Source of the DNA: Atrina japonica
Taxonomy: Eukaryota > Mollusca > Bivalvia > Pterioida > Pinnidae
DNA: 64,000 bases
Direction of reading: 5' to 3'
Assembly (NCBI GenBank): GCA_030159075.1
Contig: BROG01000048.1
Span: 558,001 to 622,000, forward strand
The position numbers and the translations under genes are program-made. Of this stretch, positions 18,563 to 29,060 are shown in pieces. Numbering within the stretch: the stretch's first letter is position 1; each line of letters begins with the position of its first letter. Under the pieces are notes generated by a model. That model was not told where the DNA came from. It saw nothing but the letters and a program-made list of their open reading frames with translations, and ran no database searches.

Positions 18563-19301
18563 ACTCTACAAGTCTTAGTACAAGCTTGAGTCGAGCTCGG
18601 CCTACCACTTCTCGCGCTTGCGCACTTGAAACAGGACTCTTGACGACTAACTCACAGATACGGGCTCGGCCTACCGCTTCTCGCGCATGCGCATGATACA
18701 CAACTATCAACGACGGTGGCGCCACCAACTACTAGTTTCACCGACGGTGGCGCCACCAACTGCTAGTTTCACAAACCTGGAAAAACCCAAAGTTTCGGTT
18801 CTAAAAATAGATTCACTCTCAGCTCAAAACTGGAAAAAACCCAAAGTTTCGGTTCTAAAAATAGATTCACTCTCAGCTCAAAACTGGAAAAACCCATCTT
18901 CTCTCTCTTCCCGTTGACTTCTCGTGAACTCACGTGACCTCTCGTGACCTCTCGTGACCCCAACCTCTTGTAACGAAGGCTCTCATTGGCTCCTTAGCCA
19001 AGATGGCCGCCCCCACAACCTTCCACTTCCGGTCATAGACACGCCTCCAAGCTCAACGATTGGCTCTTTCTCCTTATTGCCATGACAACATGACCTCACT
19101 TCCGGTATGACCTCACTTCCGGTATGACCTCACTTCCGATATGACGCACTTCCGGTTATGACGTCACAGGCGGCTCTCCGGTGCGCATTTGAATTGACCA
19201 ATCAGAAGCCAGTATTCTGATGACGTCATCAACAGCGCCACTGGTGGCGCCCCCTAGCGGCAAAATTCAAATGGCGCACCGGAGAGCTGCCTATAACTAC
19301 T
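18563..19301. repeat. Maverick terminal inverted repeat, right
   Basis: Reverse complement of the left TIR, ending TATAACTACT at 19301. It carries the mirror set of ETS, CRE (19159, 19221), YY1-like and NRF1 motifs and two MEF2-like boxes (18801, 18855). Confidence 0.92.
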
Positions 19302-19307
19302 AACAAG
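19302..19307. repeat. Maverick target-site duplication, right (AACAAG)
   Basis: Exact copy of 5525-5530. Confidence 0.92.
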
Positions 19308-19620
19308 GAATTAGAGATAGAGACACCACATAACCAATCACATACGCCCCCAACTTGGACGTTTTACTTACTGTAGACATAGAAGAGATATTAACAAAAG
19401 CTTGTTAAGACAAACGTGATGATTACGCCTGTATATGGTAGTTATATATCGCAAATGATCCGATATCTAGAACAAGATCAACATACGAACATTTCATATA
19501 CAGAGGTAAGCAATTTACTAAGATGTTGCAGCACGGATCTCGGGAATATCGTTAAATGTCAACATTTCGCAAAATATACAGTTGGAATAATGAACCTTTT
19601 TGCAATTAGTATGTTTCACT
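19308..19620 (+). pseudogene. Reverse-transcriptase relic, right part
   Basis: It continues the relic cut at 5530. With stops and shifts the translation keeps DDYACIW, SRTRSTYEHFIYRGKQF and MSTFRK-like phrases found in the other copies of this retroelement in the window. It shows that the Maverick landed in an already decayed element. Confidence 0.6.
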
Positions 19621-19859
19621 AAATGATTACATGTTTCAAAGTGGTTGTTAAATTGTCTATATCGATTAATTCCTCACTACGTCAATTTGAATTATCGAAC
19701 TGAATTTACGCTTTTTATTTCTTTTATTTGTTATAAATTATATTGAATAAACAAAACGTATGCTTTGTTTGCCCGAATATTGCGCTTAAAACTGCAAAAG
19801 ATGTTCATATAAAAAGCCATATCGCGAGAACAAAAATGTTTAAAGTTTGAAGTCTTATA

Positions 19860-20026
19860 GAAGCTTAAGAATTAAAAGGAGAAAACGCAAGCAGTGGCTT
19901 TTAATTTGACATTTAGATTTATCGGCTACGTTTTGTCAATTAATAATGACAATTTTTAAATTTTCATACATATGTCAGTATGTAATATCCCTTAATCACC
20001 TGCATATGGTGTTTATATCTAAACAA
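19860..20026 (+). pseudogene. Second reverse-transcriptase relic, left part
   Basis: The decayed translation includes FRFIGYVLSINNDNF and NIPQSPAYGVYI-like text, the region just after the active site. It is interrupted at 20026 by a SINE and resumes at 21886. Confidence 0.55.
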
Positions 20027-20079
20027 GTCCTTCAAATGAGACAGTAAAAACCGAGGCCCCATGTCACAGTAGGTGCCGG

Positions 20080-21729
20080 TGTCATGTAGAAAAGTGGCCC
20101 ACATAGAAAAACTACCCGGGGTCATTATTCTACGTAGAAGTCATGCCCGGGCAGTTGTAGAAAATTTACCCATACCTGTAGAAAAATTACCCAGGTTCCG
20201 GGTCAATTTTCTACAGTTTTAGTAAAGTGTATATATCAAAGAGAATATGAATTACGGGTTTTTGACACGCAGATACCATTATTCTACGTAGAAAGCATAC
20301 CCGGGCAGTTGTAGAAAATTTACCCATACCTGTAGAAAAATTACCCAGGTTCCGGGTCAATTTTCTACAGTTTTAGAAAAAGTATATATCAAAGAGAATA
20401 TGAATTACGGGTTTTTGACACGCAGATACCATTATTCTACGTAGAAATCATACCCGGGCAGTTGTAGAAAATTTACCCATACCTGTAGAAAAATGACCCA
20501 GGTTCCGGGTCAATATTCTACAGTTTTAGAAAAGTGTATACATCAAAGAGAATATTAATTACGAGTTTTTGACACACAGATACCACTCAAGTTATGGAAT
20601 CACGTTATGACTCAATGATTGAGAACCTTGATTGATTATCATAACCTCTCATATCCTAGATGTGGGTTCGAATCCTGGTCGGGGCAATTAAAATTGACAT
20701 AAAACCTTTCTCCGTTAAAGTAAGAATTTTACTAGGAAGTCATTGCAGATCATCGTTTATTTCTTGCTTCTCTGGTTCACTCTGCCATTCAAATTAGTAT
20801 GTTCAATATGTGACCTGTACCACCATTCACTGACTTTGTATTCATTCGGAAACTGTAATTTAATTTAACTATCAGACATACACAATTTGAAGGATGTATG
20901 GTCATTTGTCGATAAAAACAAGTAACAAGTTTGGTTTTTTTTTCATATTCGGTGAGGTGTCTATGCCCTTTTCATTTGCAAATGCGATTATGCGGATTAA
21001 CATATGGGAATACTGCCTTCCAAATTTGGTCACAATTGAATTAGTTAGCCACTGGTTCTACAGAAGAAGTCGAAAATATTTCAAAAACAAATATTTGAAA
21101 ACTTATATTGTCCTGTGACCTTGACCTTCGACCAAATAATCTTTGTCACAACATTTCTGAATAATTACACACAGTTTTACCCATGTCTTTGTATACAAAG
21201 TTAATAAGCCGTTTGTTCAAACATGTACCCTTTGTTAAAAACTGTACCCTTTATTATTTGAAGTGCCCATTCAAGGCTCGTTTATGAACATACGTGTAAA
21301 TTGTTTACATTCATGAACTTAGTAGATATTGACTTAACCGAATCATACATACAAAATTTGACTGGTTCACGAGAAGGAGATATTCAGAACTGTACCGAGT
21401 CTTGGTCCTTTTGGTCCTTTTTATGATTTTTATGGCGAGGGAGGGTCCTGAATAATTACACACAGTTTTACCCATGTCTTTGTATACAAAGTTAATAAGC
21501 CGTTTGTTGAAGCCTAGTATTTGCATGATATACGCGTTGATCTTTCTTTTCCTTAAAAATTTATAGGGGGGTTCTACGGGGGATCACTTTTCCCCGGGAC
21601 GAATAGCAGAAATGTTGAAGCGGATCACTTTTCTACGACTACCCGGGTAAGATTTCTATCGTAGAAAGGTGAACCCGGGTAAGATTTCTATGTAAGCATT
21701 TCTACGGCGGGTCAATTTTTCACGTAACA
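20080..21729. mobile_element. 1.65-kb DNA element nested in the SINE
   Basis: Flanked by CCGG on both sides (20076-20079, 21730-21733). The ends are TGTCATGTAGAAAAG and the reverse complement of TGTTACGTGAAAAA. The left part holds three tandem copies of about 157 bp (about 20120-20590: ttctacgtagaa, acccgggcagttgtagaaaa, ttccgggtcaattttctac). The right part has related cccgggtaagatttctat units. A stretch of about 58 bp is duplicated at about 21160-21218 and 21452-21508. No transposase was seen. The CCGG duplication is a reasonable but unproven boundary. Confidence 0.6.
20586..20690 (+). repeat. tRNA-like B-box fragment (possible SINE head)
   Basis: GGGTTCGAATCCTGG at about 20663 matches the RNA polymerase III B-box. 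The 5' half of a tRNA is not convincing. It is probably an old tRNA-derived SINE piece inside the nested element. Confidence 0.35.
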
Positions 21730-21810
21730 CCGGCACGTTAAAGAACCCCCACTGCTCAATGGCCGTAAGTGCCGAGCAAAGGACAAAAATTGAAGCCTTT
21801 CACCGGCATT

Positions 21811-21841
<31 letters not shown>

Positions 21842-21885
21842 TGAGTGGGACGTTAAACTACAAGACAACAACAATATCTAAACAA

Positions 21886-22060
21886 TGATCCGATATGCCA
21901 GGGCGTGTTCAATATATGAACATTTCATATACAGAGGTGAATTACTTACTGACAAGTTATTGTCACAGGGATATCGAAATTTGCGTTTGATGTCAACATT
22001 CCGTAAATATTAAGGCCGGTTTAATGGTCCTGTTTGCGATTACTTTGTTTCACTAAATGA
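21886..22060 (+). pseudogene. Second reverse-transcriptase relic, right part
   Basis: It resumes after the SINE target duplication (gatccgatatgccag onward) and parallels 19440-19590 and 49375-49510 base for base over long stretches. Confidence 0.55.
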
Positions 22061-22460
22061 AATGTTGCGTTACCTATTCGATAGCGGTTGTTGAGTCGTC
22101 TGTACCAATGGTGACGAGGATTTGTTCCTCACTAATTTCGTTTGAGTTTGGCTGTGGACTTGCAGCGGATGTGACCTGAGCCCACCTGATTTCCAGAGGT
22201 AAATTTCGTCCAATATTCAACAGATTTGTATATGTACACTGGGCATCCTGAATATGCAAACTTTGGTATCTGATATTTTTATAGACAATTTAAATAGATA
22301 TAAAATAAAAAAACCAAAGTATTTATCTTAGGAAAGTTCAGTAGACATTATACAGATCAACTGAAAATTGGCACGCAAAGACCTCTGAAATCCAGGCAGG
22401 ATCAGGTGCCACGGAGGAGTAAGCCTGTTAACAGGTTGCATCCACTGTAAGTCCGAAGTT
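22061..22460. repeat. 3' module of the retroelement family (two R1 copies)
   Basis: About 22075-22200 carries the module on one strand (gttgttgagtcgtctgtacc, ctgatttccagagg). About 22370-22460 has the other orientation (gaaatccaggcaggatcagg, gccacggaggagtaagcctg). Related copies occur near 28890, 41280, 49540, 59660 and 63060. Confidence 0.55.
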
Positions 22461-22627
22461 AAATACAGATGAAATAAACGAGGAATGGAATCTGGTCATT
22501 ATCAGTAAAGATGATACAATAATTACTATCGAACAAGAGTTTCAACACTGTCATTGCAAACAACGTCGTTTGACAGACCGTAAATCTTGCGCAATGTTAA
22601 CATTAAAGGCATTTCCTGATATAAGCT

Positions 22628-22633
<6 letters not shown>

Positions 22634-22719
<86 letters not shown>
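22634..22719. repeat. (CT)n microsatellite
   Basis: About 86 bases of uninterrupted CT dinucleotide. Confidence 0.95.
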
Positions 22720-22722
<3 letters not shown>

Positions 22723-23166
22723 ATATTTGGTCATTCGGACATATGAAATCCTCGTACACCCTAGCCAGGTGGAGTTGTAGGGGTTGATGTCAAAACCCTG
22801 GCCATATACCATAATATAATTTATTTTAAAAAAAAATTATCAGGAAATAGTTTGCCTCTGTATATGACATGTTCATATATAATATATGCTCATCTGCGAG
22901 ATATACACACCATATGTACTATGTAGGCGAAAAGGTGATAGTGAGCATAATAATATATTTTGTAGTATACCATTATTGTTAACTTCCTATCTGTTTCTTA
23001 GGTAAGTAAAATATCCAAATAGAAAGCGTATGTAATGGATTTTGTGGTGTCTTTATTTGCTAGTTCGTTGGGATCTGCGGCATTACTGTACGTATTAATT
23101 AATTGTCAATTATCACCTAGTAATTAGTCATTTTCAAAACGTCATCGATATATCTAAATGTCTAAT

Positions 23167-23242
<76 letters not shown>

Positions 23243-23584
23243 CTATAAGAAATTCCATCACCTTTGTTATTTCAACTTCAGTGTACTTTTGTGTTTTGTC
23301 AAATTAAAACTAAGACCAATTATCACTTACAATGGTTACTCTTGGACATCTAGATTAAATATTTGGCCTGATCTCATATCACGTTTTCTACGTGGTCGCG
23401 AGCAATGACCGTCTTCAGTAAGTGCCTTTTCCCGTCATGTATAATCGTTTCTTGATTCTTAATTACCAAAGATATTGACAAAGAGACAAAAACCATCTAC
23501 TTTGGGTATCGTATTTTTATAACACTCACATTTGTACAATAAAAAGAATATTTTGTTTCCGTCATGATAAATTGTAAGTTATAC
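22720..23584. other. Non-coding, with (TA)n array
   Basis: A (TA)n array lies at about 23168-23239. About 23040-23160 resembles the retroelement fragment near 60050-60200 (acgtcatcgatatatctaaatg). No gene was seen. Confidence 0.5.
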
Positions 23585-23745
23585 AAAAACGTGAATTATC
23601 TACATGATATCGTGCCAATCACCTGTGTTTGATAGTTTACGGGTCTATATCCAACATCGTGTCATACAGTGTAAGAAGCATCACCATTAACACAATATAT
23701 CAAATAAGTGACACGTACGCCATGTTGTATTTTAGGAGATAAGTG
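23585..23745. repeat. Dispersed repeat R3, copy 1
   Basis: It shares aattatctacatgatatcgtgcca, then cacctgtgt and agtgtaagaagcatcaccat, with 31960-32110 and 32755-32925. Nature unknown. Confidence 0.6.
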
Positions 23746-24885
23746 GAAGGATGAGCGGGGATACACCCACTTAACATTTTGTTAATCTTGGAAAGAAAGA
23801 TGATGGTGCAGGCAGAACTAAACCATGAAATATTATGAAAAATTCCATAATTTCTGGATTAAAATAAATTTAATATAAAATTGAAATAAATGTTAATAAT
23901 TACTGAGGTATTTGAATAGGTACCAAAAAGTCACAGTGATGAACTTCCATGACCAGATCTTTGCGGAGAGATACATTTACAAAGTTGGGAATAGATTTCA
24001 GTACAAACTTACATGAAATACCAAAGCTAAATGAAATTTAGATTATATAGTAAGATTGTAGTGAGATATAATAATGTATTGACCTTCAATTATTGATAAT
24101 GGACATCTCTTTAAATATATAAATATACGAAATAGTACGCTCCAGGTGTATACCGTGCCAAACAGGACCACATTTAACTTCATAAGATCCTATTGTAAAA
24201 AAACCGATGGCTTTTAATAAAGCCTGTAAATGACCAAAAACTTATGTTTGAAAAAATAGGAAATAATCAAAATCGTAACACATCATAGTGTTCATCCTAG
24301 TCAAATGGACGAGTATGGATAACATACGATGTCATATATGCCATGGCCTTTTGTACCAAGTTGGTACTAGTATATTGATTAAGAATATGGTTCTCCTGAA
24401 AGATGTTTGACGCCATGCTGTCTGGAAAAAAGAAAAAAAAATCAAAAGTATCAACACGGGGTATATTATATAAATATGTATTTATATAATAATAATGCAT
24501 TGAATATCACAAAGAGCCTCATTCAATATGAAACTGTATTCGTTAAAATTTTCGTGAGATTTTAAAAATGTGGTACTTTGATTGTTGAGATAATTCTCCA
24601 TAAATGAAACTAAAAAAGAGATGTATCAACCTACCTCTACCCAATTAATATAGCCTCCTACTATTTTGGATGATACAGCAAATTGTTTTTTTTATTTGAT
24701 CTTAAAAACGGTTCTGGATCGTTCTAACTCTTTGGTCTGTTATTTCATTTCATAATCAAGTAACAAAAACACTACGCACAACTTTGTCTTCGAAAATTAA
24801 TAACATTTGACTATTTTAATGGAACAATCATTTTGAGCAAACGACAAACTAGTTATTTGAAATATAGTATAATTTCCCTCTCTAG
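23746..24885. other. AT-rich, no gene seen
   Basis: No coding region, RNA gene or clear repeat boundary could be supported. Confidence 0.4.
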
Positions 24886-25943
24886 TTTTTGAGTTCCAAA
24901 ACATATTGCAAGTCTTTTGATTTCTTGACCCTTTACAAAGCAATTCCTCATCAAAACCTCAAGAACAGATTAACATCTATAATACAAAACTCCTATGTAT
25001 ACAAAAATGGAAATCGCAGATATAAATATTTAGTGTTAGGTTATGAAGAACCTAATTTTGTGAAGGAACACTCTGATTCCAATTACAAGTACACTGAAGA
25101 CGATCTTATCAAGATGCTGGGGTTTCTAGTAGACAACACCTTCGTGGTTTTCCAACAAATTATCCACATTCCAGTAGGTACCAATTGTGCACCTTTCTTG
25201 GCTGACATCGTTTTGTATTCATATAAAGCGAAATTTATACATCTATGCTCTCCCATAGAAAGTAAGCATTTCGGTTCAATTTTACTTACAGGTATATCGA
25301 CGACATCCTGTCCATAAATAATTCAGAATTTTAGAATTACTTCGGCCAGATGTATCCTGTTGATAAATGAGACTACAGAGAGCAACACATCTGTTTCTTA
25401 CCTAGATTTATTCCTGACGATTGGAAAGGACGGCCAACTTTTGACAAACGCGACGATTTCAATTTCCATATCACGAACTTCCTGTTTCTAAGTAGTAATA
25501 TTCCATCTTCTCCTGCCTATGACGTTTTCATTTCACAACTTATACGTTATGCCAGAGCATACTCTTCTTATGAATGTTTTATTCTGAGAGCGAAACGACT
25601 CGCCAATAAATTACTTACACAAGGTTACGTTGTTGAACGCTTGAAATCGTCGTTTAAGAAGTTTTATGGTCGGTACGGGGATCTTGTTAAACATAAAGTT
25701 CCCCTCTCAGGAATATTAGATAGCATTCTGGAGCACGACCAAAATAGTGACTCCTTTTCGACGACCGTGCATTTCACCGTACTTGACCTTTTCACCAAAT
25801 TTGACCTTTTTACCAAATTTGACCCGTTCATCAAACTAAAAAGGTTTCCATGGAACATTTGTGACGGGTGTGGCATGCCAGCAGAGGAAGCTGACTCCTC
25901 TGGTCCTTTCTTGTTTGGGATTCGCAATTGTTCTTCATGTTGA
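24886..25943 (+). pseudogene. Reverse-transcriptase relic, longest copy
   Basis: The first frame (to 25317) keeps LYKAIPHQNLKNRLTSII, NRRYKYLVLG and PVGTNCAPFLADIVLYSY, which are reverse-transcriptase motifs, and runs up to a YIDD-type active site at about 25300. Stops and shifts follow (25317-25640). DKRDDFNFHITNF-like text lies at about 25445, and a second open frame (25641-25943) gives KKFYGRYGDLVKHKVPLSG and ends with CDGCGMPAEEA and a Cys-rich tail. The family resembles Penelope-like or related non-LTR retroelements; I cannot settle which. It is clearly dead. Confidence 0.75.
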
Positions 25944-26349
25944 GACCATTTGCACATTTAATTCGTCGTGTTCTAATAGACTTCAGTTTCGATTATCAAT
26001 TGGTACTTCTTCATTTTTACTTGTCTAGTAATTTCCGATACTCTTTTTGGAACAGCTAAGAAAATAGCAAATATTTTCCCAACATTGACAAAGACAATTA
26101 TGTGTAAATTGGCAAACGGAATGAATATTTAAAACAAAATACAATTTCCGAGAAAACTACGATTTTGATAAAAGAATTTTTATGCAACATCCCTGTCAAT
26201 AATTTTATAACTATTGAAACTGCCTTACTGGTTAACCATTAATTTAATGTAGAACAGAAGAAATGGCTGATTTATGCACATTTATTGCTCTTTATTGATA
26301 GCCTGCTTTGTATATCCAAGCTAAAATCAATATAAGAGCGGCCAAAGAT
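25944..26349. other. Between two retroelement relics
   Basis: AT-rich, with no recognised feature. Confidence 0.4.
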
Positions 26350-26782
26350 GTTGAAAAGGGACCCATCTCCCTTGTGTTGCACCAGCTACTCCACTCCACC
26401 AGGCACAATCGGATTAGGGGATGAGTTTCTTTTTTCGTTGACAGTAGTGTCTTGTGACTCACTGGAATTAGAACAGGGTAATCTATAGACATTAGGAGAA
26501 GTAGAGGGTACCACGCTTGGGACTGCCATATTGGAATTTATATTTGACTGCTAAACCTCCCCCCATATTTTGGCAAAGCACGAACTTATCAGGCAGAATG
26601 GGGATAACATATCCTTTTATTTTTTCCCATGATTGGAGAAGAGCATCTACTATTGATTGGTGATCTGGTTTCCAGCTGAAAAAGTGCTTCGGCTGTATAT
26701 TGGATTTATTTGCATATAGAGCCAAATTGTATTGACCCCTTAGTGACATCATACTCTTGAATATTGATGATTTCAGCCCCAA
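26350..26782 (-). pseudogene. DIRS-like retroelement relic (RT/RNase H end)
   Basis: The minus-strand frame 26782-26492 reads LYANKSNIQPKHFFSWKPDH and SWEKIKGYVIPILP. This matches the pattern by which DIRS-type RNase H regions end (an LFASR...FVSW.PDP...DAF...W...YAFPP type). After a frame change the text MSIDYPVLIP continues toward 26350. The call is from pattern memory only. Confidence 0.5.
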
Positions 26783-27326
26783 TTTGTTGAATTAAACAAG
26801 ATGCCTGCTCTCCTAATCTGCTACTGGATTTACTTTATATGGAACATAATCTGTCGTCATCAACAGTTGCTTTTGAATGCACCAGTTCCAAAACCTTTTG
26901 CTAGATAACATTTTATAGACAATTGCCTTGATTTTGTTTACACAGACAATGACGATTTTGTTGTCTATCTGAATAAGAATGTAAGTGAAGTTTCCAAAGT
27001 TTTAGCCACGAATTGCAATGCAAGAAACTTTTAATTCTAACTAATTGATGGGGATTGGTTTTTCTTTTTCTAGCAAAGGTCCATTTATTTTTACATCATG
27101 ACAGGCAGCTTCCCAGCCTTACAGACCTGTATCTTATTATTGATTAAGTGGGGTTCTGTATTAAGGCGTTTTCATTCCATTTATCTAATTTGCCTTCCCA
27201 CCACCTCAGTTCTGTCTTGACTGATGAATGTAAATTTATTTGGTGTTCGTAGTGACCTACCCAAATGTAGTAATTTTACCTGAAGACTCTGATAATGCTG
27301 AGGCCTAGGAAGAATTGCTGGGTGTA
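26783..27326. other. No gene seen
   Basis: AT-rich sequence with no supported feature; it ends at the TA duplication of the next element. Confidence 0.4.
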
Positions 27327-28700
27327 TGGCACGCCAAAATCACATTAATGAGTTTAGAAGATATCAATTAAATCGGTTTATCAAAGTGCGACACATTTAT
27401 TTCTAATTTTATTTGTCCGAATTGTTTTGGCACGCATTTACATTAATCGAATACAATTCAGGAAGCGGAACTTCTCTTGTCTTTCGGTTACTTCCGCTGG
27501 TATATAAAGAGGTGTCGCTGTGCGACATGAGTAAGTTCACTTGGAAATTTCGGGGATGCCCATAGGACTCAACCTGGGTACTGGTTCCCATATTTAATCT
27601 GAGTACAACCGTCGCCACATATCGCCAAAATATTAAATAAAATAAATATATTTCAAATTTACATTGCTTTTTTGTTTATTGTCACACTCGCTCCACCTCG
27701 AAAAAGAAGTGATTCAAAAGGCAATGATATGGTATTAGTGTATACCTGGTATTTCTTATCAAATAATTTATTCAGGGAGATAATTGGATTGTCTTACGCT
27801 GCATAATGGTGTGGCGCTATCTGTGATAAACCTAGTTTTTCTCGAATCAACTAAGTTTTTCTCCAGTTAAACCTAGTTTTTCTCCAGTTAATGTGGGTTA
27901 CGAGTTAAACCTATTTCTTCTTCAGTTAATCCTTATTTTTCTCGTGACCCAAATTAACTGATGAAAAACTTAGTTTAACTGAGAACAACTAGGTTTAACT
28001 GCGCGAAATACTCATTAATGTTATTATGGCGCAGTTAAACCTATTTTTTCTCAGTAAAACTAGTTTTTGTCTCGAGGAAAACTAGGTTTAACTCATCTTT
28101 GTGATTTTGGCACAGTTAAACCTAAATTTTCTCAGTTAACTTAGTTTTCCTCCAGTTAATGTTGGTAACTGAGAAAAGTTAGGTTTAACTGAAGAAAAAT
28201 TAGGTTTAACTGAGAAAATCTATGTTTAACTGAATAAACACGCCGAAATTACTATAATGAGTTAATTTTAGTTTTTTCTCGAGATAAACCTAGTTTTTCT
28301 CAGTTAAACCTAGTTTTCTCCAGTTAAAGTGGGTTACGAGTTCAACCTTATTTTTCTCCAGTTAATCCTAGATTTTCTCGTAATCCACATTAATTGGGGA
28401 AAAACTAGATTTAACTAAGAAAACTGGGATTAACTGCGCCAAAATCATATTAATACTCAAAAATGTGATTGTGGCGCAGTTAAATCTAGTTTTTCTCAGT
28501 TAAACTAGGTTTTTCTCGAGAAAAACTAGATTTAACTAATTTTTGTGATTTTGGTGCAGTTAAACATAGTTTTTCTCAGTTAAACATAGTTTTTCTCCAG
28601 CCAATGTGGGTTAATGAGAAAAACTAGGTTTAACTGAAGAAAAACTGGGTTTAGTTGAGAACAACTAGGTTTAACTCATTAATGTGATTTTGGCGTGTCA
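27327..28700. mobile_element. TA-flanked non-autonomous element with palindromic repeat array
   Basis: The terminal inverted repeats start TGGCACGCCAAAATCAC and end with GATTTTGGCGTGTCA. TA sits on both sides (27325-27326, 28701-28702), as for Tc1/mariner-type insertion. From about 27830 to 28680 it is almost wholly made of aacctagtttttctcagtt and its complement in alternating orientation, giving dozens of possible hairpins. The left 500 bp is unique sequence. No transposase was seen. A 374-bp relative is at 58972-59345. Confidence 0.75.
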
Positions 28701-28884
28701 TATTGGTTGCTTTTAGTTGGAAAAATAAAATAACAATGATGTCAATTCAGAGTAGTGCACAATATACTACAAAGCTACAATAACAAATCTAATCATAACT
28801 AAGATAGATAAGGAAATATTAAATTCACCAAAGTATTAATCGTCAGATGTTTAGGAGACAATATACATATCTGGAGAGCATTGG

Positions 28885-29060
28885 ACAAACATGGACCTAT
28901 CGAAATCCAGAAGTTTGGTTAGGTGCCATGGAATAGTAAGTATCCCCTGTTGACCAATCAGATTCATTGCGAGTCCACAGTCAAATTAGAATGAAGTAAG
29001 TGAAGAATAAATTTTCACAGCTGTCACAGAAGACTCAACAACTGCTATTGATTAGGTAAC
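28885..29060 (-). repeat. R1 retroelement 3' module copy
   Basis: It has atcgaaatccagaagtttgg, gtgccatggaatagtaag and ccctgttgaccaatcagatt, in the same order as in other R1 copies, with gaatgaag and acagaagactcaacaactgc following. Confidence 0.55.

Larger units (their letters stand above)
5531..19301. mobile_element. Maverick/Polinton-type element, 13,771 bp
   Basis: The ends are AGTAGTTATAGGCAGC and its reverse complement, so the element runs 5'-AG...CT-3'. It carries terminal inverted repeats of about 670 and 740 bp and an exact 6-bp target duplication. Contents from left to right: small gene (minus, 7377-7608), small gene (plus, 7817-8086), small gene (minus, 8385-8744), small gene (plus, 8865-9060), zinc-knuckle protein, BIR protein, AT-hook protein, virion-type protein and protein-primed DNA polymerase (all minus, 9864-17017), small gene (plus, 17581-17886). 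No retroviral-type integrase, FtsK-like ATPase, Ulp1-like protease or double-jelly-roll capsid gene was recognised, so it is probably non-autonomous or a divergent lineage. Known family: self-synthesising transposons/virus-like elements. Confidence 0.92.
20027..21873 (+). mobile_element. 5'-truncated SINE, split by a nested element
   Basis: It is bounded by an exact 12-bp target duplication ATATCTAAACAA (20015-20026 and 21874-21885). The left piece is 20027-20079 (atgagacagtaaaaaccgag). The right piece is 21730-21873 (cacgttaaagaacccc, then gtgacgtctccatatgagtg, ending cttgagtgggacgttaaac plus an ACAA-rich tail). The tail matches that of the SINE at 60256. The tRNA-like head is missing. Confidence 0.7.
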
